Source: Actinomycetes bacterium
GTDB lineage: Bacteria > Actinomycetota > Actinomycetes > Mycobacteriales > Mycobacteriaceae
Assembly (NCBI GenBank): GCA_023460175.1
Contig: JAEWRC010000089.1
Coordinates: 1 to 43,571, forward strand
Direction: 5' to 3'
DNA: 43,571 nucleotides
In this document: positions 1 through 8,074 of the stretch, one piece after another
How positions within the stretch are numbered: the first letter of the stretch is position 1
Layout: each line of letters opens with the position of its first letter
Made by a program: the position numbers and the translations under genes
Notes under the pieces: model-generated
What the model was told of the DNA's origin: nothing
What the model saw: only the letters and a program-made list of their open reading frames with translations
The model's database searches: none

Positions 1-651
1 CCCTTCGACATCGCACCTCCCCCGCCGGCTCCCGAGGCCGTCCCGGTGGACTTCGTCGCCCCGCCCGTCGAGGAGGGCGTCGTCGAGCAGGCTTCGCTCG
101 AGGCCCCGGCCCCGGTCGTGGACCCCGCCGACTGGACGCACGCCGACCCGAACGCGGCCCCCGGACCGCAGAAGTGGTCGCTCAACGTGCCGCAGGCCCC
201 GGTCGACCCGGCCCTGCCGCCGGCCCCCGCACCCGCCCCGGCGGCCGATCCGATGGCACCGCTGGCCAACGTCGACATCCCGGCCCCGGCCTTCGATGCG
301 GCCAACCAGCTGGCGTCCGGCGAGATGCCAACCATCGCGGCCGAGGCCATCCCGCACCTGCCGAGCCCGGACAACCTCCCGCCCGGCGCCTCGATGGTGT
401 CGCCGACGCCGAACAACCAGCCGAACCTGACCTACCTGCGCGAGCTGTGGCACGCGGTGCAGACGCAGGAGATCAACGGCAACGACATGCTGCTGGCACT
501 GGCGCAGCGCCCGCTGACCTCGCAGCCGCCGGCGCAGGCTCCGATCACCCCGAACACGCCGACGGGTCCCGTGGCTCCGGTTGATGCCCCGGTTCCCGCG
601 CCGGCTCCGGTGGACGCGCCCGCACCGGCTCCGGTGGCGCCGCCGGCCTGA
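1..651 (+). CDS. rpfA: Resuscitation-promoting factor RpfA-like protein, C-terminal part (5' truncated by window)
   Basis: The reading frame is open from base 1, so only the last 216 residues are present and the N-terminal transglycosylase-like Rpf domain lies outside the window. What remains is a very Pro/Ala/Val-rich low-complexity tract typical of the cell-wall-spanning tail of mycobacterial RpfA. Inside it is a short non-repetitive segment (around residues 143-170, with YLRELWHAVQ and NGNDMLLALAQ) that resembles the C-terminal motif I remember from RpfA (LWQAIRAQD...GNDAL). RpfA is a secreted peptidoglycan-cleaving enzyme used for growth resumption. The neighbour pair rpfA / moaE2 facing each other is the mycobacterial arrangement. 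The catalytic domain is not visible, so the call rests on the tail and on context. Confidence 0.75.
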   Translation, partial: PFDIAPPPPAPEAVPVDFVAPPVEEGVVEQASLEAPAPVVDPADWTHADPNAAPGPQKWSLNVPQAPVDPALPPAPAPAPAADPMAPLANVDIPAPAFDAANQLASGEMPTIAAEAIPHLPSPDNLPPGASMVSPTPNNQPNLTYLRELWHAVQTQEINGNDMLLALAQRPLTSQPPAQAPITPNTPTGPVAPVDAPVPAPAPVDAPAPAPVAPPA

Positions 652-672
652 GCCTCGGCTTCAACTTCGACC

Positions 673-726
673 AAAATGCACTCAGGGTCGTGAATCCCCA
701 CGGGGTCACGACCCTGAGTGCATTTT
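673..726. terminator. Bidirectional terminator hairpin between rpfA and moaE
   Basis: A perfect 21-bp inverted repeat (arms 673-693 and 706-726) with a 12-base loop lies between two convergent genes. The outer ends are AAAA on one side and TTTT on the other, so the RNA from either strand ends in a short U run. This is a textbook position and shape for a shared intrinsic terminator. Confidence 0.8.
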
Positions 727-764
727 CGGCGCGGTGCGCTCAGGTTCGGCGCGGTGTGCTCAGG
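726..764. repeat. Two tandem 19-bp near-identical units next to the terminator
   Basis: Units at 726-744 and 746-764 (tcggcgcggtgcgctcagg and the same with one change) follow each other directly. The second unit runs into the moaE stop codon at 760-762. No function is evident. Confidence 0.6.
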
Positions 765-1185
765 CGCAGTTGACCCATTCGTCGGTGCCGTCGGCGAAGA
801 ACTGGTGCTTCCAGACCGGCAACCGCTCCTTGATGGTGTCCACCAGCAGCGCACACACCTCGAAGGCGGCTCGGCGGTGGTCGGCGGCCACCGCGGCCAC
901 CAGGGCGGCGTCGCCGAGTTCCAGCGGCCCCACCCGGTGACTGGCGGCGATCGCGCGCACGCCCCGGGCCTGCGCGGCCACCTCGGCCAGCACCTCGGCC
1001 ATCGTCTGTTCGGCCAGCGGATGCGCGGAGTACTCCAGGCGCAGGACCTGCTTGCCGCCGTCGTGGTTGCGCACCACCCCGGCGAAGCCGACCACTGCGC
1101 CGGCGGCCTCGTGGGCCACCAGCGCCTCGTGCTCGGACAGCAGGATGGGTGCCTCGGTCAGCGCGGCGCGCAGCACGGCGGTCAT
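760..1185 (-). CDS. moaE: Molybdopterin synthase large subunit MoaE
   Basis: A 141-residue protein of the usual MoaE length. MoaE with MoaD inserts two sulfurs into precursor Z (cPMP) to make molybdopterin in the cytosol. Family features visible are GAVVGFAGVVRNH near residues 29-41, LRLEYSAHPLAE near 48-59, the HRVG segment near 83-86, and KERLPVWKHQFFADG near 119-133, which carries the conserved K...PVWK active-site lysines. The ATG at 1185 overlaps the mog stop codon as ATGA, so the genes are translationally coupled. No moaD is adjacent. It corresponds in context to mycobacterial moaE2. Confidence 0.93.
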   Translation of the reverse strand: MTAVLRAALTEAPILLSEHEALVAHEAAGAVVGFAGVVRNHDGGKQVLRLEYSAHPLAEQTMAEVLAEVAAQARGVRAIAASHRVGPLELGDAALVAAVAADHRRAAFEVCALLVDTIKERLPVWKHQFFADGTDEWVNCA

Positions 1186-1661
1186 CGCGGATGGTCCTTC
1201 CCGGCGAGTTGTTCCAGGGCGTGCGGCACGACGTCGGTGAGTACCCCGAGGCCGTCGCGCACGCCGCCGGGCGAGCCGGGCAGGTTCACGATCAGCGTCC
1301 GCCCGGCGACCCCGCACACGCCCCGGGACAGCACCGCGGTGGGCACCTTCGGGAGTCCCGCGCGGCGGATCGCGTCGGCCAGGCCGGGGATCTCGAAGTC
1401 GAGCACGGCCGCGGTCTGCGCCGGTGTCTCGTCGGTCGGTGAGATGCCGGTGCCGCCGGAGGTGATCACCAGATCCACACCATCGGCGACCGCGATCCGT
1501 AGCGCGCGGCCCACCGGGTCCCCGTCGGGTACGACGACGATCTCGGGCTCGGAAAATCCTTGTTCGACAAACCATTCGGCGATCAAGGGGCCGCTGCGGT
1601 CGTCGTAGACGCCGGCGGCGGCGCGGGTGGAGGCGATGAGGATTCGGCCGGTGCGGGTCAC
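1182..1661 (-). CDS. mog: Molybdopterin adenylyltransferase, MogA/MoaB family
   Basis: A 159-residue protein of the MoaB/Mog fold. It carries the nucleotide/molybdopterin-binding signature VITSGGTGISPTDETPAQ near residues 64-81 and a VNLPGSPGGVRDGL segment near 124-137. These proteins adenylylate molybdopterin before molybdenum insertion. The start is GTG at 1661, overlapping the moaC stop as GTGA; at its other end the stop overlaps the moaE ATG. The product is soluble and cytosolic. Length and motifs fit the short actinobacterial Mog proteins. Confidence 0.9.
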   Translation of the reverse strand: MTRTGRILIASTRAAAGVYDDRSGPLIAEWFVEQGFSEPEIVVVPDGDPVGRALRIAVADGVDLVITSGGTGISPTDETPAQTAAVLDFEIPGLADAIRRAGLPKVPTAVLSRGVCGVAGRTLIVNLPGSPGGVRDGLGVLTDVVPHALEQLAGKDHPR

Positions 1662-2143
1662 CTACGCCATTCTCCCGTACGGCCGCCGGCCTTGGTGAGC
1701 AGCTTGATGTCGTCGATGCGCGCCGCCGGGTCCACGGCCTTGATCATGTCGTAGACCGTCAGCGCCGCGACGCTCACCGCGGTCAGCGCCTCCATCTCGA
1801 CGCCCGTGCGGTCCGTGGTACGCACCGTGGCGGTCACCGTCACCGCCGCGTCGGCCGCCTCGAACTCGATGTCGACGCCGGTGAGCGCCAGGTGGTGACA
1901 CAGCGGGATCAGATCGCTGGTGCGCTTGGCCGCCAGGATGCCCGCGACCCGGGCGGTGGCCAGCGCGTCGCCCTTGGGCAGCCCGCCGGCCGAGATCAGC
2001 CCGACGACCTCGGCGGTGGTGTGCAGGACACCCGAGGCGACGGCGGTGCGCTTGGTGACGTCCTTGTCGCTGACGTCGACCATGTGGGCGGCTCCCCGCT
2101 CATCGAGGTGCGAGAGCGGCTGGGAACCGGGGCCCCGGACCAT
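1658..2143 (-). CDS. moaC: Cyclic pyranopterin monophosphate synthase MoaC
   Basis: A 161-residue protein with the strongly conserved MoaC opening LSHLDERGAAHMVDVSDK (residues 10-27). It also has LIPLCHHLALTG near residues 77-88, which carries the catalytic histidine region, and GVEMEALTAVSVAALTVYDM near 113-132, which carries the substrate-binding glutamate. MoaC converts the MoaA product to cPMP, the first pathway intermediate. The ATG at 2143 lies two bases after the stop of the small gene upstream. The four genes 2349-760 form one leftward operon, with moaA and moaD absent from the window. Confidence 0.95.
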   Translation of the reverse strand: MVRGPGSQPLSHLDERGAAHMVDVSDKDVTKRTAVASGVLHTTAEVVGLISAGGLPKGDALATARVAGILAAKRTSDLIPLCHHLALTGVDIEFEAADAAVTVTATVRTTDRTGVEMEALTAVSVAALTVYDMIKAVDPAARIDDIKLLTKAGGRTGEWRR

Positions 2144-2145
2144 CG

Positions 2146-2349
2146 CTATCTGTTGATGACGGTGACCGGATGCACGTACGGCAGCTCCTCAGCGGGCACC
2201 GGGAACGTGATCTCGCCGAACGGGGACAGCGCCCCGGTGCGGTCGGTCGCCAGCTCGGACACGGCATGGTCGTCGGGGTCGGTGGTCGGCCAGCCGGGAT
2301 CGACGTAGCGGCCCTTGCTGGTCTTCGCGATGTCAGCCACGAGTGTCAT
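2146..2349 (-). CDS. Small conserved mycobacterial protein at the head of the moa operon
   Basis: A 67-residue protein with no transmembrane segment, signal peptide or enzyme motif. It has an acidic centre (TTDPDDHAVSELATDRTGAL) and a Pro-rich C-terminal half. In context it is the counterpart of M. tuberculosis Rv0863, a conserved protein of unknown function. The ATG at 2349 is 55 bases from the divergent helicase gene, and its stop is two bases before moaC, so it probably opens the moa operon transcript. I cannot assign a function. Confidence 0.7.
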   Translation of the reverse strand: MTLVADIAKTSKGRYVDPGWPTTDPDDHAVSELATDRTGALSPFGEITFPVPAEELPYVHPVTVINR

Positions 2350-2391
2350 TGTGACAGGTCATGGAATCTTCGTGCGTTGTGGTGGCTGCTT

Positions 2392-2397
2392 TACCCT
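2392..2397 (+). promoter_or_regulatory. Predicted -10 (TACCCT) for a leaderless transcript of the 2405 gene
   Basis: TACCCT matches the mycobacterial TANNNT -10. Its last T lies 8 bases before the ATG at 2405, so transcription would begin at or next to the start codon. There is no ribosome binding site between them. Confidence 0.55.
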
Positions 2398-2404
2398 GGT
2401 CACG

Positions 2405-4672
2405 ATGACCGATCACACCCCAGGCGTGCCGTTGGGCGTCTGGCTGGCCGACTCGCCCGACGAGCGGCTGATCCGGCTGCTGGAGCTGCGGCCGGACCTC
2501 GCCCAGCCGCCGCCGGGCAGCATTTCGGCGCTCGCGGCACGCGCGCAGGCGCGGCAATCGGTCAAGGCCGCCACCGATGACCTGGACTTTCTGCATCTGG
2601 CCGTGCTCGACGCGCTACTGGTGCTGCAGGCCGACAGCGCGCCGGTTCCGGTCAGCAAGCTCGTCGCGCTCATCGGCGACCGGGCCCCGCAGGACGCCGT
2701 CCAGGTGGCCCTGGACGACTTGCGTGACCGGGCGCTGGCGTGGGGCGAGGCCGGCGCGGTCCGGGTGGTCACCGAGGCCACGGCGGGCCTGCCCTGGTAT
2801 CCCGGCCAGGTGGTGTTGGAGGGTGCGACGGCCGATCCCGCCGAGCTCACCGCGCTGCTCGAGACGCTCGACGGGCCCCAGCGTGACCTGCTGGACCGGC
2901 TGCTGGAGGGTTCGCCGGTAGGCCGCACCCGCGACGCCGCGCCCGGGACACCCGCGGATCGGCCGGTGCAGCGCCTGCTCGCCGCCGGCCTGCTGCGCCA
3001 GGTCGACCACGAGACGGTGATCCTGCCCCGCCAGGTCGGCCAGCTGCTGCGCGGCGAGGAGCCCGCGCCCGCGGAGTTCACCGCACCCCAACCCGTCGTC
3101 GCCGCCAAACCGGTGACCAAGAAGGCCGTCGACGCGGCCGGGGCGGGCGCCATCATCGATCTGCTGCGCGAGTTCGAGGTGGTGATCGAGACACTGGGCG
3201 CCACCCCGGTTCCCGAGCTGCGCAGCGGCGGGCTCGGCATCCGCGAGATGAAGCGGCTGGCCAAGCAGACCGGCATCGGCGAGAGCCGACTGGCGCTGAT
3301 CCTCGAGATTGCGTCCGGGGCCGGGCTCATCGCCAACGGCATGCCCGACCCCGAACCCGAGGACGGCCCGGACGGTCCGTTCTGGGCGCCGACGGTGGCC
3401 GCCGACCGCTTCGTCGAAGCCCCGGCCGCCGAGCGGTGGCACCTGCTCGCGAGCACGTGGCAGGATCTGCCGGCCCGGCCCAGCCTGATCGGGCACCGCG
3501 GGCCCGACGGCAAACCCTTTGCGGCGCTCTCGGATTCGCTGTACTCGACCGCAGCCCCGCTGGATCGACGGCTGTTGCTGAGCACGCTGGCCGAGTTCGA
3601 CACCGGCACATCGGTGGACGCCGCGGAGGCATCGCGGGCGATGATCTGGCGGCGGCCCCGGTGGTCGGCCCGGCTGCAACCCGACCCCGTCGCGCAGCTG
3701 CTCGAGGAGGCGCACGCGGTCGGATTGCTGGGGCGCGGCGCCATCACCTCCCCGGCGCGTGCCCTGCTCTCCGGCGATCCGGAGGCCGCGATCGCAGCCA
3801 TGGCCAAGGCGCTGCCCGCCCCCATCGACCACTTCCTGGTGCAGGCCGACCTGACCGTGGTGGTGCCCGGACCGCTGGACCGCGATCTCGCCGAGGAACT
3901 GTCGGCCGTCGCCGACGTCGAGTCCGCCGGCGCGGCCATGGTGTACCGGGTCGGCGAGGCCTCGATCCGCCGCGCGCTGGACACCGGCCGCACCCCCGGT
4001 CAGCTGCACGCGTTCTTCGCCAAACACTCCAAGACGCCGGTGCCGCAGGGGCTGTCCTATCTGATCGACGACGTCGCGCGTCGGCACGGCCAGCTGCGGG
4101 TGGGCATCGCGGCGTCGTTCGTGCGCTGCGAGGACCCGACGCTGCTGGCCCAGGCCGTGGCCGCCCCCGCCGTCGTCAAGCTGGACCTGCGCCTGCTGGC
4201 GCCCACCGTGGCGGTCTCGCAGGCCCCGATCGCCGACGTGCTGGCCGCGCTGCGCTCCTCGGGCCTGGCACCGGCCGCCGAGGACTCCACCGGCACCATC
4301 GTGGACCTGCGCACCCGCAGCGGCCGGATCCCGGTGCCGCAGTACCGGCGGCTCTACCGGCCGGCGCTGAACCTGCCCAACCGCGACACCCTCGCGGCCA
4401 TCGTCTCGGTCCTGCGCAAGGTGCACGACGGCGCGGCCGGCAGCGGCCGGCTGGACCCGTCGCGGGCGGTCGCCCTGCTGCAACAGGCCGCGCTGCACCA
4501 GACCACGGTGCTCCTCGGCTACACCGATGCCGCGGGGGTCTCCACCCAGCGGGTGGTGTCGCCCATCCACGTGCGCGGCGGGCAGCTCAGCGCGTTCGAC
4601 ACCGCTGCCGGGCGGGTGCGCGAGTTCGCCGTCCACCGAGTGACCTCGGTCATGTCGGCGGAGTCGGGATAA
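2405..4672 (+). CDS. Helicase-associated protein with XPB/Ssl2 N-terminal-like domain
   Basis: A 755-residue protein, the counterpart in context and length of M. tuberculosis Rv0862c, which always precedes the XPB gene. I see no Walker A or DEAD/H motif, so it is not a complete helicase. The C-terminal third (IDHFLVQADLTVVVPGPLDRDL near residue 480, AAMVYRVGEASIRRALDTGRTPGQL, then a WYL-like end) fits the helicase XPB/Ssl2 N-terminal-like domain family seen in actinobacterial XPB partners. A probable DNA-repair accessory factor acting with the next gene. ATG 2405 was chosen over an in-frame ATG at 2315, because 2315 would overlap the divergent gene and 2405 fits a leaderless -10. Confidence 0.8.
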   Translation: MTDHTPGVPLGVWLADSPDERLIRLLELRPDLAQPPPGSISALAARAQARQSVKAATDDLDFLHLAVLDALLVLQADSAPVPVSKLVALIGDRAPQDAVQVALDDLRDRALAWGEAGAVRVVTEATAGLPWYPGQVVLEGATADPAELTALLETLDGPQRDLLDRLLEGSPVGRTRDAAPGTPADRPVQRLLAAGLLRQVDHETVILPRQVGQLLRGEEPAPAEFTAPQPVVAAKPVTKKAVDAAGAGAIIDLLREFEVVIETLGATPVPELRSGGLGIREMKRLAKQTGIGESRLALILEIASGAGLIANGMPDPEPEDGPDGPFWAPTVAADRFVEAPAAERWHLLASTWQDLPARPSLIGHRGPDGKPFAALSDSLYSTAAPLDRRLLLSTLAEFDTGTSVDAAEASRAMIWRRPRWSARLQPDPVAQLLEEAHAVGLLGRGAITSPARALLSGDPEAAIAAMAKALPAPIDHFLVQADLTVVVPGPLDRDLAEELSAVADVESAGAAMVYRVGEASIRRALDTGRTPGQLHAFFAKHSKTPVPQGLSYLIDDVARRHGQLRVGIAASFVRCEDPTLLAQAVAAPAVVKLDLRLLAPTVAVSQAPIADVLAALRSSGLAPAAEDSTGTIVDLRTRSGRIPVPQYRRLYRPALNLPNRDTLAAIVSVLRKVHDGAAGSGRLDPSRAVALLQQAALHQTTVLLGYTDAAGVSTQRVVSPIHVRGGQLSAFDTAAGRVREFAVHRVTSVMSAESG

Positions 4673-4673
4673 T
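4668..4673 (+). promoter_or_regulatory. Predicted -10 (GATAAT) for a leaderless ercc3 transcript
   Basis: GATAAT overlaps the TAA stop of the upstream gene (4670-4672), and its last T is 7 bases before the ercc3 ATG at 4680. Transcription would then start on the A of the ATG. The first hexamer base is G rather than T, so this is weaker than the other leaderless candidates here. Confidence 0.45.
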
Positions 4674-4679
4674 GCAGAT

Positions 4680-6329
4680 ATGACCGACGGACCCCTGATC
4701 GTGCAGTCCGACAAGACTGTGTTGCTCGAGGTGGACCACGAGCAGGCCAACGACGCACGCGCAGCAATCGCGCCCTTCGCCGAACTCGAACGCGCCCCCG
4801 AGCACATCCACACCTATCGCATCACCCCGCTGGCGTTGTGGAACGCCCGCGCGGCCGGCCACGACGCCGAGCAGGTGGTCGACGCGCTGGTGACCTTCTC
4901 CCGCTACGCCGTGCCGCAGCCGCTGCTGGTCGACATCGTCGACACCATGGCCCGCTACGGGCGGCTGCAGCTGATCAAGAGCCCGGTGCACGGGCTGACG
5001 CTGGTGAGCCTGGACCGCGCGGTGCTCGAGGAGGTGCTGCGCAACAAGAAGATCGCCCCGATGTTGGGCGCCCGCATCGACGACGACACCGTGGTGGTGC
5101 ACCCCAGTGAGCGCGGTCGCGTCAAGCAGATGCTGCTCAAGATCGGTTGGCCCGCAGAGGATCTGGCGGGTTACGTCAACGGCGAGGCGCATTCCATCGC
5201 GCTGGACCAGGACGGCTGGGAGCTGCGCGACTATCAGGAGATGGCCGCCGAATCGTTCTGGGCCGGCGGCTCGGGCGTGGTGGTGCTGCCCTGCGGTGCC
5301 GGCAAGACGCTGGTCGGTGCGGCCGCGATGGCCAAGGCCGGGGCGACCACCCTGATCCTGGTCACCAACACCGTGGCCGGTCGGCAGTGGAAGCGCGAAC
5401 TGATCGCCCGCACGTCGCTGACCGAGGAGGAGATCGGCGAGTACTCCGGGGAACGCAAGGAGGTCCGGCCGGTCACCATCGCGACCTACCAGGTGATCAC
5501 CCGTCGCACCAAGGGTGAGTACAAGCATCTCGAGCTGTTCGACAGCCGGGACTGGGGCCTGATCATCTACGACGAGGTGCACCTGCTGCCGGCGCCGGTG
5601 TTCCGGATGACCGCCGACCTGCAGTCGCGGCGCCGACTGGGGCTCACGGCCACCCTGATCCGGGAGGACGGACGCGAGGGCGACGTGTTCAGCCTGATCG
5701 GCCCGAAGCGTTACGACGCGCCGTGGAAAGACATCGAGGCCCAGGGCTGGATCGCGCCGGCCGAGTGCATCGAGGTCCGGGTGACCCTCACCGACAACGA
5801 GCGGATGCTCTACGCCACGGCCGAGCCCGAGGAGCGCTACAAGCTGTGCTCCACGGCGCACTCGAAGATCGCGGTGGTGAAGTCGATCCTGGATCGCCAC
5901 CCCAAGGAGCCGACCCTGGTCATCGGCGCCTACCTGGATCAGCTCGAGGAACTCGGCGCGGAACTGGACGCCCCGGTCATCCAGGGCTCCACCAAGACCG
6001 CCGAGCGCGAGGCGCTGTTCGACGCGTTCCGCACCGGGGAGATCCGCACGCTGGTGGTGTCCAAGGTGGCGAACTTCTCCATCGACCTGCCGGAAGCCGC
6101 AGTGGCCGTGCAGGTTTCGGGCACCTTTGGCTCACGACAGGAGGAGGCCCAGCGCCTCGGCCGGTTGCTGCGGCCCAAGGCCGACGGCGGCGGCGCCATC
6201 TTCTACTCGGTGGTGGCCCGCGACAGCCTCGACGCCGAGTACGCCGCGCACCGGCAGCGGTTCCTGGCCGAACAGGGCTACGGCTACCTGATCCAGGACG
6301 CCGATGACCTGCTCGGCCCGGCGATCTGA
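4680..6329 (+). CDS. ercc3: XPB/ERCC3-type superfamily 2 DNA helicase
   Basis: A 549-residue ATP-dependent 3'-5' DNA helicase of the XPB family, presumably in DNA repair. Motifs in order are the N-terminal damage-recognition-like region, ELRDYQEMAAESF (Q-motif region), Walker A PCGAGKT at residues 204-210, Walker B IIYDEVHLLP near 296, motif III RLGLTATLIREDG, and the C-terminal RecA domain with VSKVANFSIDLPEA and motif VI EEAQRLGRLLRPK. Length is close to mycobacterial XPB (about 540 aa). It follows its accessory gene by seven bases and ends one base before a convergent gene. All catalytic motifs are intact. Confidence 0.95.
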   Translation: MTDGPLIVQSDKTVLLEVDHEQANDARAAIAPFAELERAPEHIHTYRITPLALWNARAAGHDAEQVVDALVTFSRYAVPQPLLVDIVDTMARYGRLQLIKSPVHGLTLVSLDRAVLEEVLRNKKIAPMLGARIDDDTVVVHPSERGRVKQMLLKIGWPAEDLAGYVNGEAHSIALDQDGWELRDYQEMAAESFWAGGSGVVVLPCGAGKTLVGAAAMAKAGATTLILVTNTVAGRQWKRELIARTSLTEEEIGEYSGERKEVRPVTIATYQVITRRTKGEYKHLELFDSRDWGLIIYDEVHLLPAPVFRMTADLQSRRRLGLTATLIREDGREGDVFSLIGPKRYDAPWKDIEAQGWIAPAECIEVRVTLTDNERMLYATAEPEERYKLCSTAHSKIAVVKSILDRHPKEPTLVIGAYLDQLEELGAELDAPVIQGSTKTAEREALFDAFRTGEIRTLVVSKVANFSIDLPEAAVAVQVSGTFGSRQEEAQRLGRLLRPKADGGGAIFYSVVARDSLDAEYAAHRQRFLAEQGYGYLIQDADDLLGPAI

Positions 6330-6330
6330 G

Positions 6331-6810
6331 CTATAGCTTCGCCACCGCGGTCTCCAGGTCGGCGACGATGATCTTGCGCATCCCGTACATCGCGGTGGTC
6401 GCGGCCGTGGCGATCTCGCGGTCCGGGTGTTCGATGAGCTCGTAGAGGCGGTCGGGGACGATCTGCCAGCTCAGCCCGTAGCGGTCCTTGAGCCAGCCGC
6501 ATTGCGACTCCTCTCCGCCGTCGACCAGGCGTGACCAGTAGTGGTCGACCTCGGCCTGGTCGGCGCAGCGCACCTCGAAGGACACCGCCTCGGTGAACTG
6601 GAAGATGGGGCCGCCGTTGATGCCCAGGAAGCGATTGCCGTCCAGCACGAAGGTGCCGTAGAGCAGATCGCCGGGCTCGCCGGGTCCCGCTTCGGTGGCT
6701 CGTCCGAGGGTTTCGACCGACGAGTTCGGGAAGATCGAGGTGTAGAACTCGGCGGCTTCTTCGAGGTTGTTGTCGAACCAGAGGCAGGGGGTGATTTTCA
6801 GCATGCCCAT
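6331..6810 (-). CDS. VOC-superfamily protein of the PhnB-like type
   Basis: A 159-residue protein with the PhnB-like opening ITPCLWFDNNLEEAAEFYTSIF, a GTFVLDGNRFLGINGG strand and EAVSFEVRCADQAEVDHYWSRL. The C-terminal YGLSWQIVPDRLYEL completes the beta-alpha-beta-beta-beta fold of the 3-dmu-9_3-mt group in the vicinal oxygen chelate superfamily. Members are small cytosolic dimers, and substrates of this subgroup are mostly unknown. The start could be ATG 6810 or ATG 6804, two codons apart. It converges on ercc3 with a single-base gap and no terminator visible between them. Confidence 0.85.
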   Translation of the reverse strand: MGMLKITPCLWFDNNLEEAAEFYTSIFPNSSVETLGRATEAGPGEPGDLLYGTFVLDGNRFLGINGGPIFQFTEAVSFEVRCADQAEVDHYWSRLVDGGEESQCGWLKDRYGLSWQIVPDRLYELIEHPDREIATAATTAMYGMRKIIVADLETAVAKL

Positions 6811-6917
6811 ACCGACCGGCGCGGCCCCGAAAACTCATCGCCCGACGGCGCGACGGTGCGCGTCCCCGGCCGACACACCGTTGTGCCCGCCGGGTCTGCG
6901 CACGTTCGCGCGAGGGT

Positions 6918-8063
6918 TTAGAGCGAAAGGATGGTCGCCGAGGCGGTACCGGGCGCGCCGTACACCTGAGCCAGGCCGACGCGGGGCTGCCCCGGTACCT
7001 GGCGATCGCCGGCCTCGCCGCGCAGCTGACGCACGAGTTCGTGCATCTGCCGCAGACCGGAGGCGCCGATCGGCTCACCGTTGGCGATCAGACCGCCGTC
7101 GGTGTTCACCGGGATGGAGCCGCCGATCTCGGTGGCGCCGTCGGCCAGCAGCTTCTCCTGCTCCCCGTCCTTGCACAGGCCGGTCTCGGCCATGTGGATG
7201 ACCTCGGCACCGGCGTCGGTGTCCTGCAACTGCGCGATGTCGACGTCCTCGGGGCCGATGCCCGCGATCTCGTAGGCGGCCTTGGCGGCGTACACCGTGG
7301 GCGCGGGATCGGAATCCAGCGGAGCCGACGTCGCGTGCACCTCGTAGGCGCCGAAGGTGCGGGTGCGGATCTCGCTGGCGCGCACGTACACCGGCTTGTC
7401 GGTGAACTTGTGCGCGATGTCGCCGCGGCACATGATCACCGCGGCGGCCCCCTCGTCGGGCGCGCAGAACATGTACTGCGTCAGCGGGTAGTTCAGGGCC
7501 GGCGAGTTGAGGATCTCCTCGACCGAAATGGGCTTGCGCCGGAACGCATTCGGGTTCAGCTCGCCGTTGCGGAAGTTCTTGTTGGCCACCCGCGCCAGCG
7601 TCTCCTGGCTGATGTTGTGGTCATGGAGGTACTTGTTGGCCTTCATGCCGAAGAACTTGGTGGTGACGAACTGGCCGTTCTCCGCGTACCACTGCGGCAG
7701 GGCCAGCTTGGCCGGGTCGTCGGTGAACGCCCCGCGCGGATGCTTGTCCAGGCCGACGGCCACGCCGATGTCGTACTTGCCCAGCCGGATGGTGTCCGCG
7801 GTCTGCTGAATGGCGCTCGCCGAGGTGGCGCAGGCATTGAAGACGTTGGTGAAGGTGATGCCGGTCAGGCCGACCAGGCGGGTCACCGAGTCGGGGTTGG
7901 ACACCTCGTAGCTGCCGCCGAAGCCGAACTGGATGTCTTTCCACTCCACGCCGGCGTCGGCGAGCGCCAGCCTGATGGCCTCGGCGCCCATCTGCACGGC
8001 GGGCTTGTCGAACCGGCCGAACGGGTGCAGGCCGACCCCGATGATGGCGACGTCATTACTCAT
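6918..8063 (-). CDS. Lipid-transfer-protein-like thiolase (Ltp family)
   Basis: A 381-residue thiolase-fold protein. The nucleophile-position cysteine sits in NVFNACATSASAIQQ near residue 78. The C-terminal motif reads GGLIANGEPIGASGLRQMHE, so the classical thiolase GHP is GEP. That replacement is typical of actinobacterial SCP-x/Ltp proteins such as Ltp2, which act as retro-aldolases with a DUF35 partner in sterol side-chain breakdown. The DUF35 gene lies immediately upstream, 11 bases away, with GGAG in the gap, so a two-subunit complex is likely. The substrate is not deducible here, and no other sterol genes are adjacent. Confidence 0.85.
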   Translation of the reverse strand: MSNDVAIIGVGLHPFGRFDKPAVQMGAEAIRLALADAGVEWKDIQFGFGGSYEVSNPDSVTRLVGLTGITFTNVFNACATSASAIQQTADTIRLGKYDIGVAVGLDKHPRGAFTDDPAKLALPQWYAENGQFVTTKFFGMKANKYLHDHNISQETLARVANKNFRNGELNPNAFRRKPISVEEILNSPALNYPLTQYMFCAPDEGAAAVIMCRGDIAHKFTDKPVYVRASEIRTRTFGAYEVHATSAPLDSDPAPTVYAAKAAYEIAGIGPEDVDIAQLQDTDAGAEVIHMAETGLCKDGEQEKLLADGATEIGGSIPVNTDGGLIANGEPIGASGLRQMHELVRQLRGEAGDRQVPGQPRVGLAQVYGAPGTASATILSL

Positions 8064-8074
8064 CGAAGTGCTCC

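Noticed and set aside
2413..4813. Long minus-strand frames opposite the helicase-associated gene and the start of the XPB helicase
   Set aside because: They are shadows of the plus-strand coding sequence, with Ser/Arg/Gly-rich low-information translations and no ribosome site.
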